Origin: an uncultured Acidobacteriota bacterium
GTDB taxonomy: Bacteria; Acidobacteriota; Terriglobia; Bryobacterales; Bryobacteraceae
Assembly: GCA_902826605.1 (NCBI GenBank)
Contig: CADEFM010000006.1
Coordinates: 186,001-250,000, forward strand
Reading direction: 5' to 3'
DNA length: 64,000 nt
Both the position numbers and the translations under genes were made by a program. This document shows positions 9,089 to 17,746 of the stretch, one piece after another. The stretch's first letter is position 1. Every line of letters begins with the position of its first letter. A model generated the notes under the pieces. It worked only from the letters and a program-made list of their open reading frames with translations, was not told the DNA's origin and did no database searches.

Positions 9089-10087
9089 ATGGACTTGAAA
9101 GAGCTTGAGACAGCGTTGAAGGACGCCTCTAGCCGCGGGCTCGTCGTGCGCGCATTGATTGCTTACACCAATCGCGGAGGCGAATCCAAGCTGCGCAATC
9201 TGGAAACTCGTTTCCTTGCAGCAGGCATCGTCGTGGGCAGGACCGCGGACGACTTGATCCGTTATCACGGCAAAATGATGATTGTCGATCGCCAGACATT
9301 ATTTCTACTGTCGTTCAATTTCGTGCATATGGATATCGATCACAGCAGGGGTTTCGGCGTTGTCACGAAGGGCGGAAAAGTTGTCCAGGAGGCCGTTAAG
9401 CTTTTCGAGGCTGATCTCAACAGGCAGCCATATACTCCGCGCTTGAGTACTTTCATTGTCAGCCCGGCAAATGCCCGCAAACAGCTTTCCACGTTCATTG
9501 AGAAAGCTCGCAAGCAATTGTTCATCTACGACCCGAAAATCGCGGACAAACAGATTTTGCAGCTTCTCAAGAACCATGCCAAGGCTGGTGTTGAAGTAAA
9601 GATCATCGGAAGCGTTGCCGGCCGCAGCGATCCTCTGCAGGTTACGCCGCTCACCAGCATGCGGCTGCATACGCGAACCATCATTCGCGATGGACTGCAG
9701 GCTTTCGTGGGCAGCCAGAGTCTGCGGCAGCCGGAGCTGGATTCCCGGCGCGAAATTGGCATGATCATTCGCGATAAGAAAGCACTCACCACCCTGCTCA
9801 GCACCTTCGATACGGACTGGAAATCAACGGGCATTGACGAAGCTCGCAAACCTATTCAAGAAGGCGCGGCATCGCCGCCCGAAGTCTCCGTGAAGGCGAC
9901 TCAAGCCTTGGAGGAAGCGATGCCTCCTTTAGCCAGCACCGTGAAGAAGGCTATCAAACAAGCAGTTACAAGAGCGGGCAAGGCGGCGCGGACCCACGGG
10001 GATGTCAAATCGACTGTCAAAGATGCGGTTAAGAGAGCGGTGAAAGAAGCCGTTAAGGAAATTGTTCAAGAGGTTCAAGACAACTAA
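9089..10087 (+). CDS. Phospholipase D-like (HKD) protein, true start probably upstream
   Basis: The protein has two PLD half-motifs. The first is standard (YHGKMMIVD, HxKxxxxD). The second is RLHTRTIIRD, with arginine in place of the usual lysine. A nuclease, phosphodiesterase or lipid role is possible. The last 80 residues are a lysine-rich helical tail. The first ATG is at 9089, but the same frame upstream reads LLVQPTDGIAPLISAIKSAK, which is typical of the family's N-terminus. The frame is open back to a TAG at 8969 without any ATG, GTG or TTG. A CTG at 8996 is preceded by GGAGAGA with a 5-base gap and is the best alternative start (363 aa). No signal peptide is seen. The next gene begins 3 bp downstream. 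Confidence 0.75.
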   Translation: MDLKELETALKDASSRGLVVRALIAYTNRGGESKLRNLETRFLAAGIVVGRTADDLIRYHGKMMIVDRQTLFLLSFNFVHMDIDHSRGFGVVTKGGKVVQEAVKLFEADLNRQPYTPRLSTFIVSPANARKQLSTFIEKARKQLFIYDPKIADKQILQLLKNHAKAGVEVKIIGSVAGRSDPLQVTPLTSMRLHTRTIIRDGLQAFVGSQSLRQPELDSRREIGMIIRDKKALTTLLSTFDTDWKSTGIDEARKPIQEGAASPPEVSVKATQALEEAMPPLASTVKKAIKQAVTRAGKAARTHGDVKSTVKDAVKRAVKEAVKEIVQEVQDN

Positions 10088-10090
10088 CGA

Positions 10091-10672
10091 ATGCACTGGC
10101 TCCGTTCCTACGTTACGATACACGCGCGAGCGATCCTCCGATTTGCCGTCGCTACTGCGGCGGTGTGCATCCTTGCGGCTAGTCCTCAACCAGCTACGGA
10201 GTCGAACCTCGAATCACAGGCGTTTCTTGAATTTAGGCAACATGTGCAGGACTACTTAAAGCTGCAAAGGTCGATGCCACGACTGCGGACAACCAAGCAC
10301 CGCGAAGAAATTTCCGATCGCCGGCGGGCTCTTGCCCGCCAAATCCGGGAGACGCGCTCGAACGCGAAGCCGGGGGATATCTTTACTCCCGAAATCAACG
10401 CGGCGTTCCGGCAGGCAATCCGAAGTGCATTTCAGGCCGCACCGAATGTATCGAAAACAATCCGCCAGGGAGAGCCAATAACAACCTGGCATCCGCGCGT
10501 CAATCGCGATTATCCCGAGTATTTGCCGTTGACCACGGTGCCGCCTACTCTGTTGCTCCACCTTCCTCAGCTTCCAGAAGAACTCGCTTACCGGATTGTC
10601 GGCCGCGACTTCGTATTACAAGACATCGAAGCCAGAGTCGTAATCGATTTCATTCGCAACGCTCTTCCGTAG
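10091..10672 (+). CDS. Secreted protein of unknown function
   Basis: This 193-aa protein starts with a hydrophobic export signal (about residues 14-31, ILRFAVATAAVCILAA). I do not recognise a function. The mature part has a basic helical stretch (about 45-100), a GDIFTPEINAAFRQAIR segment, and a C-terminal half with VNRDYPEYLPLTTVPP and YRIVGRDFVLQDIEARVV. Similar proteins seem to be frequent in Acidobacteria, as remembered rather than searched. It begins 3 bp after the phospholipase-D-like gene, so the two are probably co-transcribed, with the metallophosphoesterase gene 19 bp further on. Confidence 0.75.
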   Translation: MHWLRSYVTIHARAILRFAVATAAVCILAASPQPATESNLESQAFLEFRQHVQDYLKLQRSMPRLRTTKHREEISDRRRALARQIRETRSNAKPGDIFTPEINAAFRQAIRSAFQAAPNVSKTIRQGEPITTWHPRVNRDYPEYLPLTTVPPTLLLHLPQLPEELAYRIVGRDFVLQDIEARVVIDFIRNALP

Positions 10673-10691
10673 AGTTCTAGCACTCTTTCCT

Positions 10692-11591
10692 ATGAATAGG
10701 CGACACACGTGGCTCCTGACTGTTCTTGGGGCTGTACTGCTTCACGTACCCAACTCGCACGCGCAGGTTCCCACTTTGCCGGTCAAGAACGGTTCGGTGC
10801 GATTCGCGGCTATTGGAGATATGGGAACGGGCGGCCGTGCACAAATTGAGGTTGCGGATCGCATGCTGCAGTTTCATGAGAAATTTCCCTTCACATTTGT
10901 CATCATGCTGGGCGACAACATCTACGGAGGCAAGACTCCCGAGGAAATGCGAAAAAAGTTCGACGTCCCCTATAAACAGCTCATGGACGCAAGTGTGCAA
11001 TTTTACGCCGCGCTGGGCAACCATGACGATACGAACCAGCGATTCTACAAAGCCTTCAATATGAATGAGCAGCAATATTACACATTCAAGAAAGGCAATG
11101 TGCAGTTCTTCGCTCTGGACAGCAACTATTTGGATCCCAAGCAGCTTGTGTGGCTCGACCGGGAACTAGGGAACGCGAAAGCAACAGACTGGAAGATTTG
11201 CTTTTTCCATCATCCGTTGTACTCGTCCGGAGCGACCCATGGGTCCGCTACCGAGTTGCGCCAGGTGCTGGAGCCATTGTTTCTGAAATACGGCGTCCAA
11301 GTGGTGTTCGCGGGACACGAACATCTGTATGAGCGCGTGAAGCCGCAAAAAGGAATTGTATACTTCACGGAAGGCGCCTCGGGCCAGTTGCGGAGAGGAA
11401 ATCTCAGAAAGACGGAGTTGACCGCAGTGGGGTACGATGGGGATCAATCGTTTCTGACGGTGGAGATCGACGGCGACGATCTTTATTTTCAAGCCATCTC
11501 TCGTGCAGGAATCACCATCGATTCGGGTGCCATCAAGCGCACCACAGTGTCTCAAGTTGTTACGCAGCCATCTGTGGCCGCTATTCCCTGA
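10692..11591 (+). CDS. Secreted calcineurin-like metallophosphoesterase
   Basis: This 299-aa protein has a signal peptide (about residues 1-24, ending NSHA) and a metallophosphoesterase fold like purple acid phosphatase. The metal ligands are visible in order: GDMG (D), MLGDNIYGG (GDN), ALGNHDD (GNHD), HHPLYSSG (H) and FAGHEHLYER (GHEH). It probably hydrolyses phosphomonoesters in the periplasm; the substrate is unknown. It lies 19 bp after a secreted unknown and may share its transcript. Confidence 0.88.
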   Translation: MNRRHTWLLTVLGAVLLHVPNSHAQVPTLPVKNGSVRFAAIGDMGTGGRAQIEVADRMLQFHEKFPFTFVIMLGDNIYGGKTPEEMRKKFDVPYKQLMDASVQFYAALGNHDDTNQRFYKAFNMNEQQYYTFKKGNVQFFALDSNYLDPKQLVWLDRELGNAKATDWKICFFHHPLYSSGATHGSATELRQVLEPLFLKYGVQVVFAGHEHLYERVKPQKGIVYFTEGASGQLRRGNLRKTELTAVGYDGDQSFLTVEIDGDDLYFQAISRAGITIDSGAIKRTTVSQVVTQPSVAAIP

Positions 11592-11692
11592 CTCTTCGGT
11601 GGATTGCTGTATTCTGGATCTTATCAGCCCAGTCGCTGATCGGCTCCGTTGTTCCGATATTGCCCGGACGAACCTGTCCGCAAACCACACCG

Positions 11693-13366
11693 ATGAATAC
11701 TTCTGTCATTCGATACCGGGTCGCCGATTTTCTTAAGAGCCACGCGCCATTCGATTCGCTTCCGGCCCACCACCTGATTGAGCTGGCAGGGCAAGGCCGC
11801 GTGAAGTTCCATGAGGCGGATGAGTACATTTTCAAGAAGGGCCAAGCCAAATCCTCATGGGTGTGGATTATCCAGCAGGGCCGTGTTGAACTCGTCGACG
11901 ATACCGCGGGATCGAACCAGCTCCGGGATGTCTTAGGCGAAGGAGATCTGCTAGGGCTGGAGCGATTTCTTGGAGACGGCACTTATATGTCCTCCGCGCG
12001 CACGGCAAGCGACGTCATCGTTTACGCGATCGACGCCGGCGCATTCGAGGATCTCGCGGCGCGCCATCCGTCCGTAAAGCAGTACCTCGCGGCGCATTAT
12101 TCCGTTGCGGGGACGGGGATCGGCCGGCGCTCGTGGCTGGACGCGGAGGCTCCCAGCCTGGAGTTCCTGCAAGTGCGCACACGCGCGGCAGCCTCGATGA
12201 TCGGCTCCAATCTTCCGGCGCTTCCGAAAAGCTTCACCACACGCAGCGCCGTTCATGCGATGTTAAGGTCGCGTTCCGACGCAGTGGCGGTGGAGGGAGG
12301 CGCACTTTTGACGGCGTCCGACCTCGCTCTGTTCTGCGACCGCAATCCGTCGCTGCTGTTGCGCGAAGTGCGCCAAGCTTCATGCGTCGAGGAACTGGCG
12401 CCATTGCTGCGTCAGGGAACCCGCATGGTGCTGGATGGCCTCGCCCACTCTTCCGACGTGGACGATTGTGCGCATATCGCCGCTGAAATCGCCGCCGCCG
12501 CCGCTGCCACTTGCATTCGTTTCGCCCATCAGGATGCCATCTCGGCCGGGATAGAGCCGCCATCCGAACGATTCTGCTGGGTGACTTTCGGGGCCATGGC
12601 GCGCGGCGAAATGCTGCGATTGGCGCCTCCCAAGATCGGGGTGGTCTATGAAGACGCGGGCGAGACGGCGGCGGCCAGCATGTATTTCAACGCTGTTATG
12701 GGACAAGTGGGGGCCTGGTTCGCCGCTTGCGGACTGGAAGGCACGGCTCCGGTATGGCCGGAGGGAGCACATCCATGCATGCCTCTATCCGAATGGAAAC
12801 GATTCTTCCACGCGACCATCCACAAGCCTTACGCTTATGATCTTTTCGCCCGCCGAGAACTCTTCGACCTTTGTGAACTGACGGGAGATGCCGCACTGCT
12901 TGCGGAATTGACCAACCATATTACGCGGGAACTGGAGCAAACTGAGGATTTGCTGATTCCCCTGCTCGCGAATGACACGCTAGGAAATCTACCGCCGCTC
13001 ACCGTCTTTCGAGGTCTGGTTCTCGGCAGCGACGGTTCCGAGCGGGACGCATTGGATCTGGCGGAGTTCGTGATCAACCCCATCTCCGATGCCGCTCGTG
13101 TCTATATGCTGGGCAAGCACGCCGCCCCGGTTAATACATTGAATAGGCTGGAGGCGGCTGCTTTGGATTCCCCGGAGGCCGCTGCAATATTCCAAGATGC
13201 GGCGGATGCGTTTCGAATCGCCCTATTCCAACAGACCGTCGCCGGTACGCAAGTCATCGCGCCATCGGCTCTTGGGAAATTCGACCAGCGGGTGATGAAG
13301 ACGTCGTTTTCCTCCATCTTGCGGTTGTTGGAGCTGACTGCATCTACCTTTGTGGCGCGTGCATGA
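11693..13366 (+). CDS. cNMP-binding/DUF294-type protein with degenerate nucleotidyltransferase site
   Basis: This protein is 557 aa from the ATG at 11693; a TTG at 11660 is also open. Residues about 10-125 form a cyclic-nucleotide-binding domain (QGRVELVDD, LGEGDLLGLE). A shortened middle region follows, possibly a CBS remnant. Residues about 290-430 match the DUF294 nucleotidyltransferase and the rest matches DUF294_C (FHATIHKPYAYDLFARRELFDL). In the family the GSxxRxE motif is followed by a D-x-D metal site. Here the segment reads FGAMARGEMLRLAPPKIGVV, without those aspartates, so catalysis is doubtful. The stop overlaps the start of the downstream exonuclease gene by 4 bp, a pairing known from other bacteria. 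The role is probably signalling in carbon metabolism. Confidence 0.82.
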   Translation: MNTSVIRYRVADFLKSHAPFDSLPAHHLIELAGQGRVKFHEADEYIFKKGQAKSSWVWIIQQGRVELVDDTAGSNQLRDVLGEGDLLGLERFLGDGTYMSSARTASDVIVYAIDAGAFEDLAARHPSVKQYLAAHYSVAGTGIGRRSWLDAEAPSLEFLQVRTRAAASMIGSNLPALPKSFTTRSAVHAMLRSRSDAVAVEGGALLTASDLALFCDRNPSLLLREVRQASCVEELAPLLRQGTRMVLDGLAHSSDVDDCAHIAAEIAAAAAATCIRFAHQDAISAGIEPPSERFCWVTFGAMARGEMLRLAPPKIGVVYEDAGETAAASMYFNAVMGQVGAWFAACGLEGTAPVWPEGAHPCMPLSEWKRFFHATIHKPYAYDLFARRELFDLCELTGDAALLAELTNHITRELEQTEDLLIPLLANDTLGNLPPLTVFRGLVLGSDGSERDALDLAEFVINPISDAARVYMLGKHAAPVNTLNRLEAAALDSPEAAAIFQDAADAFRIALFQQTVAGTQVIAPSALGKFDQRVMKTSFSSILRLLELTASTFVARA

Positions 13367-14007
13367 ATCCAGACGATTATTTTACCCACTTCGGGCATTC
13401 GTACACGGATGAAACACCGGTATCCGATGTGCGGTTTGTCGTTTTGGACACTGAAACGACGGGTTTAGATCCTCGGCGCGACCGTCTGATCACCATCGGC
13501 GCGGTGGCCGTCAAGGACGGTGAAATTCTTCTGGAAGATTCCTTCGAGGCTCTGCTCCGCATGGACTACAACCATGCGTCCGTCACCGTGCATGGCATTA
13601 CCCGCGATGAAACGAACGAAGGCATGGAGGAAGCTGAAGCGTTGGAGCTATTTCTCGGCTACCTGCGGGATGGAGTGATCGTGGGCCACCACATCGGCCA
13701 CGATGTCCAAACGCTGAATGTGGCGTACCAACGCCATTTCAACATGCAGCTACGAAATCGCGCGCTGGACACGATGGATTTGACGTTGCACTTGAATGAT
13801 GACGGTGCGTTTGCTGATCGAGCGATGGCACAGGGCTTCACGTTGGATGCTTTGTGCGAAATGTTCGGAATCGCGCCGCACGATCGCCATACGGCAGGTG
13901 GCGACGCCTTCATTACGGCTCAGGTTTTCCTACGATTACTGCGCGCCGCCCGCAAAGCAGGCCGAACCAGCGTGGCATCCATCTGTATGCCGTACGCGAC
14001 TGGTTAA
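13363..14007 (+). CDS. DnaQ-like (DEDDh) 3'-5' exonuclease
   Basis: This 214-aa cytoplasmic protein has all three exonuclease motifs: Exo I DTETTGLD (about residue 29), Exo II GHHIGHDVQTLN (about 107) and Exo III HDRHTAGGDAF (about 170), with the catalytic histidine of the DEDDh type. It resembles DNA polymerase III epsilon but lacks the polymerase-binding tail. Proteins of this kind are commonly encoded right after cNMP/DUF294 proteins. Here its ATG overlaps that gene by 4 bp (ATGA), implying translational coupling. The substrate is unknown. Confidence 0.88.
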   Translation: MNPDDYFTHFGHSYTDETPVSDVRFVVLDTETTGLDPRRDRLITIGAVAVKDGEILLEDSFEALLRMDYNHASVTVHGITRDETNEGMEEAEALELFLGYLRDGVIVGHHIGHDVQTLNVAYQRHFNMQLRNRALDTMDLTLHLNDDGAFADRAMAQGFTLDALCEMFGIAPHDRHTAGGDAFITAQVFLRLLRAARKAGRTSVASICMPYATG

Positions 14008-14019
14008 GGCTTAGTACCC

Positions 14020-14053
14020 CGTGCAAGTCGGGGCTGGTCAGCCAGATTGCACG
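14020..14053. repeat. Nested inverted repeats after the exonuclease gene
   Basis: CGTGCAA at 14020-14026 pairs with TTGCACG at 14047-14053. Between them GGCTG (14032-14036) and CAGCC (14039-14043) can form an inner hairpin. The outer arm is an alternative to a CCCCG/CGGGG hairpin at 14017-14033. It begins 12 bp after the exonuclease stop and ends 41 bp before the secretin ATG. There is no T-run, so it may be a factor-dependent terminator, a processing site or a protein-binding site. Confidence 0.35.
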
Positions 14054-14094
14054 CGCGTGGTATGGGATCGTCAATAATAGAGATAGCGGTTCCC

Positions 14095-15705
14095 ATGCAG
14101 AAGTATCCCCACACCATTGTGCTTGCGGTATTGTTTGCCACCTTGGCATTCGCAGCCGATCATGCCGCGCCCAACGATGCCGCGCTGTATTTCAAGGCGG
14201 GTGAACAGGCTGCGCGCGCGGGTGACTCGATGAAGGCCTACCTGCTGTACGTACAGGCCGCGCGGCTCAAGCCCGCAAATTCGGCCTTCCGTGAAAGGAA
14301 ATTGGCGATGCAGTCCTCCGCCGCCTTGCAGGGGCGGCGTTTGGGCCTGACCGATGTCGATCCGGCGAATGAAACCAGTGCGGCGAAACTCGAATTGGAG
14401 GGCCTCACGGGAGGCGAGAAATTGGAGGCGGACCGCGCCGAACCTCCGGTTACGCTCGTGGGCGCCCCGGGCCGCCAAACTTTCGATCTGCGCGGCGATA
14501 GCCGCACAGTGGCCGAAAAGGTGGCCGCTGCGTTCGGTATTCAACTGGTTTTCGATGCCGCCTACCAACCCGTGCCAGCGATGGGATTTCGCGTGGCCGG
14601 CGTCACCTATCAGGAAGCACTCCGCATTCTGGAAAAATCCTCCGATTCGTTTCTAGTTCCAATGAGCTCGAATCTGGCATTGATGGCGCGTGACACTGCG
14701 CAAAACCGCACACAGTTCGCCCCCACCATGTCGGTGGCAGTGCCTATCCCGGAACGCATTTCCTCGCAGGAAGCGCAGGAAATCGCCACAGCCGTACAGC
14801 AGACCATGGAGATTCGGCGCATCACTCTCGATTCCGCCAAGCGGGTAGTTTACTTTCGCGACAGCGTTCCCAAAGTATTAGCGGCTCGCGAGATGTTTTC
14901 GAACCTCGCGCGGCTGCGCGGGCAAATCGAGGTGGACGTGGAGTTCGTTACGGTGAGCCGAACGTCTTCGTTGAGCTATGGCCTGAGTTTGCCGACCGCC
15001 TCTTCGATCGTCGATTTCAGCCGTTCACTGGCTGGATTCGTATTGAACGCACCAGCGGCGGGAAATTACCTGGCAATTGGCGGCGGAGCTACGTTCCTGG
15101 GTTTAGGTATCGCCAATTCGGGGGCATTCGCGACTCTCAGCCGGGCGTCGAGTGAAAGCGTCTTGAAATCGCAACTTTTTGGTCTGGATGGCGAGGCCGC
15201 CACGTTACATATTGGGGACCGTTACCCTGTAATCACCGGAACTTTCGAGGGCCTGACCACCGACACGAACGTGTCTCAGACTTTATCGCCCACCATCAAC
15301 TATCAAGATCTCGGTCTGGTGCTAAAGATCACTCCGGCGATTCATACGGATGGCGAAATCACGTTGGATGTGGATGCGCAGTTCAAGACCCTGGGCGTAG
15401 GCGGCGCCAACGGCATTCCGGTCATCGCCAGCCGCCAGTATCAGGGCAAAGTGCGGATGAAGCAGGGCGAATGGGCTGTGCTGGCGGGATTGGTCTCAAC
15501 CACGGAAACCGATACCACCAGCGGCATCGCCGGCCTGTCAAACTTGCCGGGAATCGGCGGTTTGTTTAGCCGCCGCACGAAGCTTACCGAGTCCAGCGAC
15601 ACATTGCTGGTACTAAAGCCGCGGATCGTCGCAATGCCGCCGTGGGAACAAACGACCTCAACGATCTGGACCGGCTCTCAAACCCGCCCAATCACTCCTT
15701 TCTGA
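14095..15705 (+). CDS. Secretin-family outer-membrane protein (type II/IV-like)
   Basis: From the ATG at 14095 this is a 536-aa protein with a signal peptide (HTIVLAVLFATLAFAA). A short TPR-like stretch follows (about residues 25-75), then an STN-like N-domain (about 140-215) and the C-terminal secretin barrel (about 280-525), which ends with LSNLPGIGGLFSRRTKL and LLVLKPRIV. Secretins form large multimeric outer-membrane channels for type II secretion, type IV pili or phage export. No pilus or secretion genes lie nearby, so the partner system is unknown. The frame is open to 14047, but only the 14095 start gives a normal signal peptide. Confidence 0.88.
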   Translation: MQKYPHTIVLAVLFATLAFAADHAAPNDAALYFKAGEQAARAGDSMKAYLLYVQAARLKPANSAFRERKLAMQSSAALQGRRLGLTDVDPANETSAAKLELEGLTGGEKLEADRAEPPVTLVGAPGRQTFDLRGDSRTVAEKVAAAFGIQLVFDAAYQPVPAMGFRVAGVTYQEALRILEKSSDSFLVPMSSNLALMARDTAQNRTQFAPTMSVAVPIPERISSQEAQEIATAVQQTMEIRRITLDSAKRVVYFRDSVPKVLAAREMFSNLARLRGQIEVDVEFVTVSRTSSLSYGLSLPTASSIVDFSRSLAGFVLNAPAAGNYLAIGGGATFLGLGIANSGAFATLSRASSESVLKSQLFGLDGEAATLHIGDRYPVITGTFEGLTTDTNVSQTLSPTINYQDLGLVLKITPAIHTDGEITLDVDAQFKTLGVGGANGIPVIASRQYQGKVRMKQGEWAVLAGLVSTTETDTTSGIAGLSNLPGIGGLFSRRTKLTESSDTLLVLKPRIVAMPPWEQTTSTIWTGSQTRPITPF

Positions 15706-15743
15706 ACCCCGGCTGTCTATGATGAATGGACTTGCTCTGAATT

Positions 15744-16343
15744 ATGGCTACTCACTCACGGCCTTATGTTGTCGGCATCGGCGGAACCACGCGCGCCGGA
15801 TCGTCACCGGAAAGAGCGCTGCAACACGCTCTGGATCTGGCGGCATCCCAGGGCGCTGAAACGGTCATGTTCGATGGGCCGAGTATTCACCTGCCCATGT
15901 ATGCCCAGGAATCGACAATACGTTCGGCAGACGCGGAGCGAATCATAGTGGAATTGCGGCGCGCCGATGGCGTGATCTTGGCTACGCCCTGCTATCACGG
16001 ATCGATCTCAGGTTTGCTGAAAAATGCACTGGATTACGTCGAGGACATGCGCGAAGATGTGCGCCCTTACCTTCATGGGCGTGCCGTGGGACTCATCGTG
16101 TCCGGTCACGGGTGGCAATCGACGGCCATAACGCTGACCTCGCTACGGTCTATCGTCCATGCGTTGCGGGGTTGGCCAACACCCATGGGCGTAACGATCA
16201 ATTCCTCGCTCAAGACCTTCGATGAGGAAGGGGCGATTGTGGAAGAGATCGCAGCGCGTCAGATCAACATTATGGTGGCGCAGGTGCTAGATTTCGCGCG
16301 AATGCAGTGCGTTCCGCCTATCGGGCTGCCTGCCCCCGCATAA
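15744..16343 (+). CDS. NADPH-dependent FMN reductase-like flavoprotein
   Basis: This 199-aa protein has the flavodoxin-like fold of the FMN_red family. An N-terminal GIGGTTRAGSSPERAL loop binds the FMN phosphate, LPMYAQES follows, and TPCYHGSISGLLKNALDYVE is the typical segment around the flavin ring. It probably reduces flavin, quinone or azo compounds with NAD(P)H in the cytoplasm. It is a single gene, 38 bp after the secretin gene and possibly on the same transcript. Confidence 0.88.
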   Translation: MATHSRPYVVGIGGTTRAGSSPERALQHALDLAASQGAETVMFDGPSIHLPMYAQESTIRSADAERIIVELRRADGVILATPCYHGSISGLLKNALDYVEDMREDVRPYLHGRAVGLIVSGHGWQSTAITLTSLRSIVHALRGWPTPMGVTINSSLKTFDEEGAIVEEIAARQINIMVAQVLDFARMQCVPPIGLPAPA

Positions 16344-16448
16344 ACAGCGGCTACACAGCGGGATAAGCACGCAGCCGGATGCGGCATGTGCGCGGACTAT
16401 GCTAACATCATAAAAGTCGCGCGCAGCGGCTAAACACCCAGGATATTT

Positions 16449-16643
16449 ATGCCAAAGTTGAAGACCCATAAGGGTGCGGCCAAACGGTTCAAGAAGACGG
16501 GCACCGGCAAGATCGTACGCCGGCATGCATTCGCCCGTCATATTTTGACCTCGAAAGCGCGCTCACGGAAGCGCCGGTTGGGACAGTCCGCTGTTGCCGA
16601 TGAAACCAACTCGCCCGAGATTAAACGAATGCTTCCGTACTAA
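16449..16643 (+). CDS. rpmI: 50S ribosomal protein L35
   Basis: This 64-aa highly basic protein has the L35 hallmarks [20 protein letters not shown] at the N-terminus and KRMLPY at the C-terminus. It is part of the large ribosomal subunit. It is followed after 84 bp by rplT. infC, which normally comes first in this operon, is absent: the upstream neighbour is a flavin reductase gene, with about 105 bp in between that must hold the promoter. Confidence 0.97.
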   Translation: MPKLKTHKGAAKRFKKTGTGKIVRRHAFARHILTSKARSRKRRLGQSAVADETNSPEIKRMLPY

Positions 16644-16727
16644 CTCCCCTTAGGGGCGTTATGATTCCAGCGGACAGTGCCACTGCACGTGCCTGATTCG
16701 CGGTTATAAACAGCAAGGAGACCAAAC

Positions 16728-17090
16728 GTGCCTAGAGTAAAACGTGGTACCAAGCGGCGTCATAGCCGCAAAAAGACTCTCGCCCTAGCCAAGGGCTTTT
16801 TCCTCACTAAGAGCAAGCTGTACCGTTCCGCGCAAGAAGCGGTGGAAAAGTCGCTGCGCTATGGCTACAAGGGCCGGCGCTTGAAAAAACGCGACTTCCG
16901 CTCGCTGTGGATTGTGCGCATCGGCGCGGCCACGCGTGCGGCGGAGCTTTCCTACAGCAAGTTCATGGACGGTTTGAAAAAGGCCGGTGTGGATTTGAAC
17001 CGTAAAGTTCTGGCCGATATGGCGATGAACGACGCGCCTGCGTTCGGTACACTGATCGGTAAGGCCAAGGCCGCGCTCGAAAAGGCGTAA
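16728..17090 (+). CDS. rplT: 50S ribosomal protein L20
   Basis: This 120-aa L20 has the usual length. It shows [15 protein letters not shown] at the N-terminus, [17 protein letters not shown] in the middle and [11 protein letters not shown] near the C-terminus. L20 is needed early in large-subunit assembly and in many bacteria represses its own operon. The start is GTG, with a strong AAGGAG at 16715-16720 and 7 bases of spacing. It sits between rpmI and the zapB/zapA-like pair. pheS and pheT, often found after rplT, are missing. Confidence 0.97.
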   Translation: MPRVKRGTKRRHSRKKTLALAKGFFLTKSKLYRSAQEAVEKSLRYGYKGRRLKKRDFRSLWIVRIGAATRAAELSYSKFMDGLKKAGVDLNRKVLADMAMNDAPAFGTLIGKAKAALEKA

Positions 17091-17105
17091 TCGCGAGGTG
17101 TAAGA

Positions 17106-17447
17106 ATGGCCGCGACGCAACCCGAAGCTGAGTTGATCGAAGCCGATTCCCTGGCCAGTCTGGAAGACCGCATCCGCCGCACGGTGGAGCTGGTGACGAG
17201 TCTGCGCGCGGAGCGGGACCGGGCTCAGGCGGCGTGCGACCAGGCGTTGACTGAGCGTGACCTGGCTCGTACGGAACGGGACGCCGCAGTTGAAGACCGC
17301 AATGCCGCTCGCAAATCGTCCGGCGCGGTAGCCGAAGAGTTGCCGAAACTGCGCGCGGAACTCGAGAGCTTGCGCACGGAGCGCAAACAGGTTCGCACAC
17401 GGATCGAAAAACTGCTGGGACAAATGGATCTGCTGGCTGGCCAGTAA
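17106..17447 (+). CDS. Small coiled-coil protein, ZapB-like
   Basis: This 113-aa protein is almost entirely a charged coiled coil. Heptad-like stretches such as TVELVTSLRAERDRAQAACD and LRAELESLRTERKQVRTRIE run from about residue 18 to 108. It begins 15 bp after rplT and ends 4 bp before zapA. That position and structure suggest a ZapB-like partner that bridges ZapA and the division apparatus. Coiled-coil similarity alone cannot prove this. Confidence 0.7.
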   Translation: MAATQPEAELIEADSLASLEDRIRRTVELVTSLRAERDRAQAACDQALTERDLARTERDAAVEDRNAARKSSGAVAEELPKLRAELESLRTERKQVRTRIEKLLGQMDLLAGQ

Positions 17448-17451
17448 TCGC

Positions 17452-17742
17452 ATGGAACCCGAACGCAAGACGGTGCGCGTCACCATCTTCAATCAGACGT
17501 ACTCCCTGGCCGCCGCCGGAGATGCCGCGGAAGTGGAGGCACTGGCCCATTCGATTGATGACCTCATGACGGACATCGCGCGCCGCACTGGCAACGCCGA
17601 CGCCAATCGCATCGCCGTGCTGGCCTGTCTGCATCTGGCCGACCGGCTGCGCATCATGGAGCATGATCTGGCGGCTCTCAAGGGGCGCGTGGATGAGAAG
17701 ACGCGAGAGTTCACTCTGTTGCTAGACCAGGCGATGGAGTAG
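17452..17742 (+). CDS. zapA: Cell division protein ZapA
   Basis: This 96-aa ZapA promotes bundling of FtsZ filaments at the division site. The N-terminal globular part reads VRVTIFNQTYSLAAAGD, followed by the conserved AHSIDDLMTDIA helix and a C-terminal coiled coil that makes the dimer and tetramer. It is 4 bp after the ZapB-like gene and convergent with trpS (stops 4 bp apart). No 6S RNA-like sequence follows, although 6S lies next to zapA in some proteobacteria. Confidence 0.88.
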   Translation: MEPERKTVRVTIFNQTYSLAAAGDAAEVEALAHSIDDLMTDIARRTGNADANRIAVLACLHLADRLRIMEHDLAALKGRVDEKTREFTLLLDQAME

Positions 17743-17746
17743 TGTG

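Noticed and set aside
17743..17746. 6S RNA next to zapA
   Set aside because: In some proteobacteria ssrS follows zapA, but here only 4 bp separate zapA from the convergent trpS gene.
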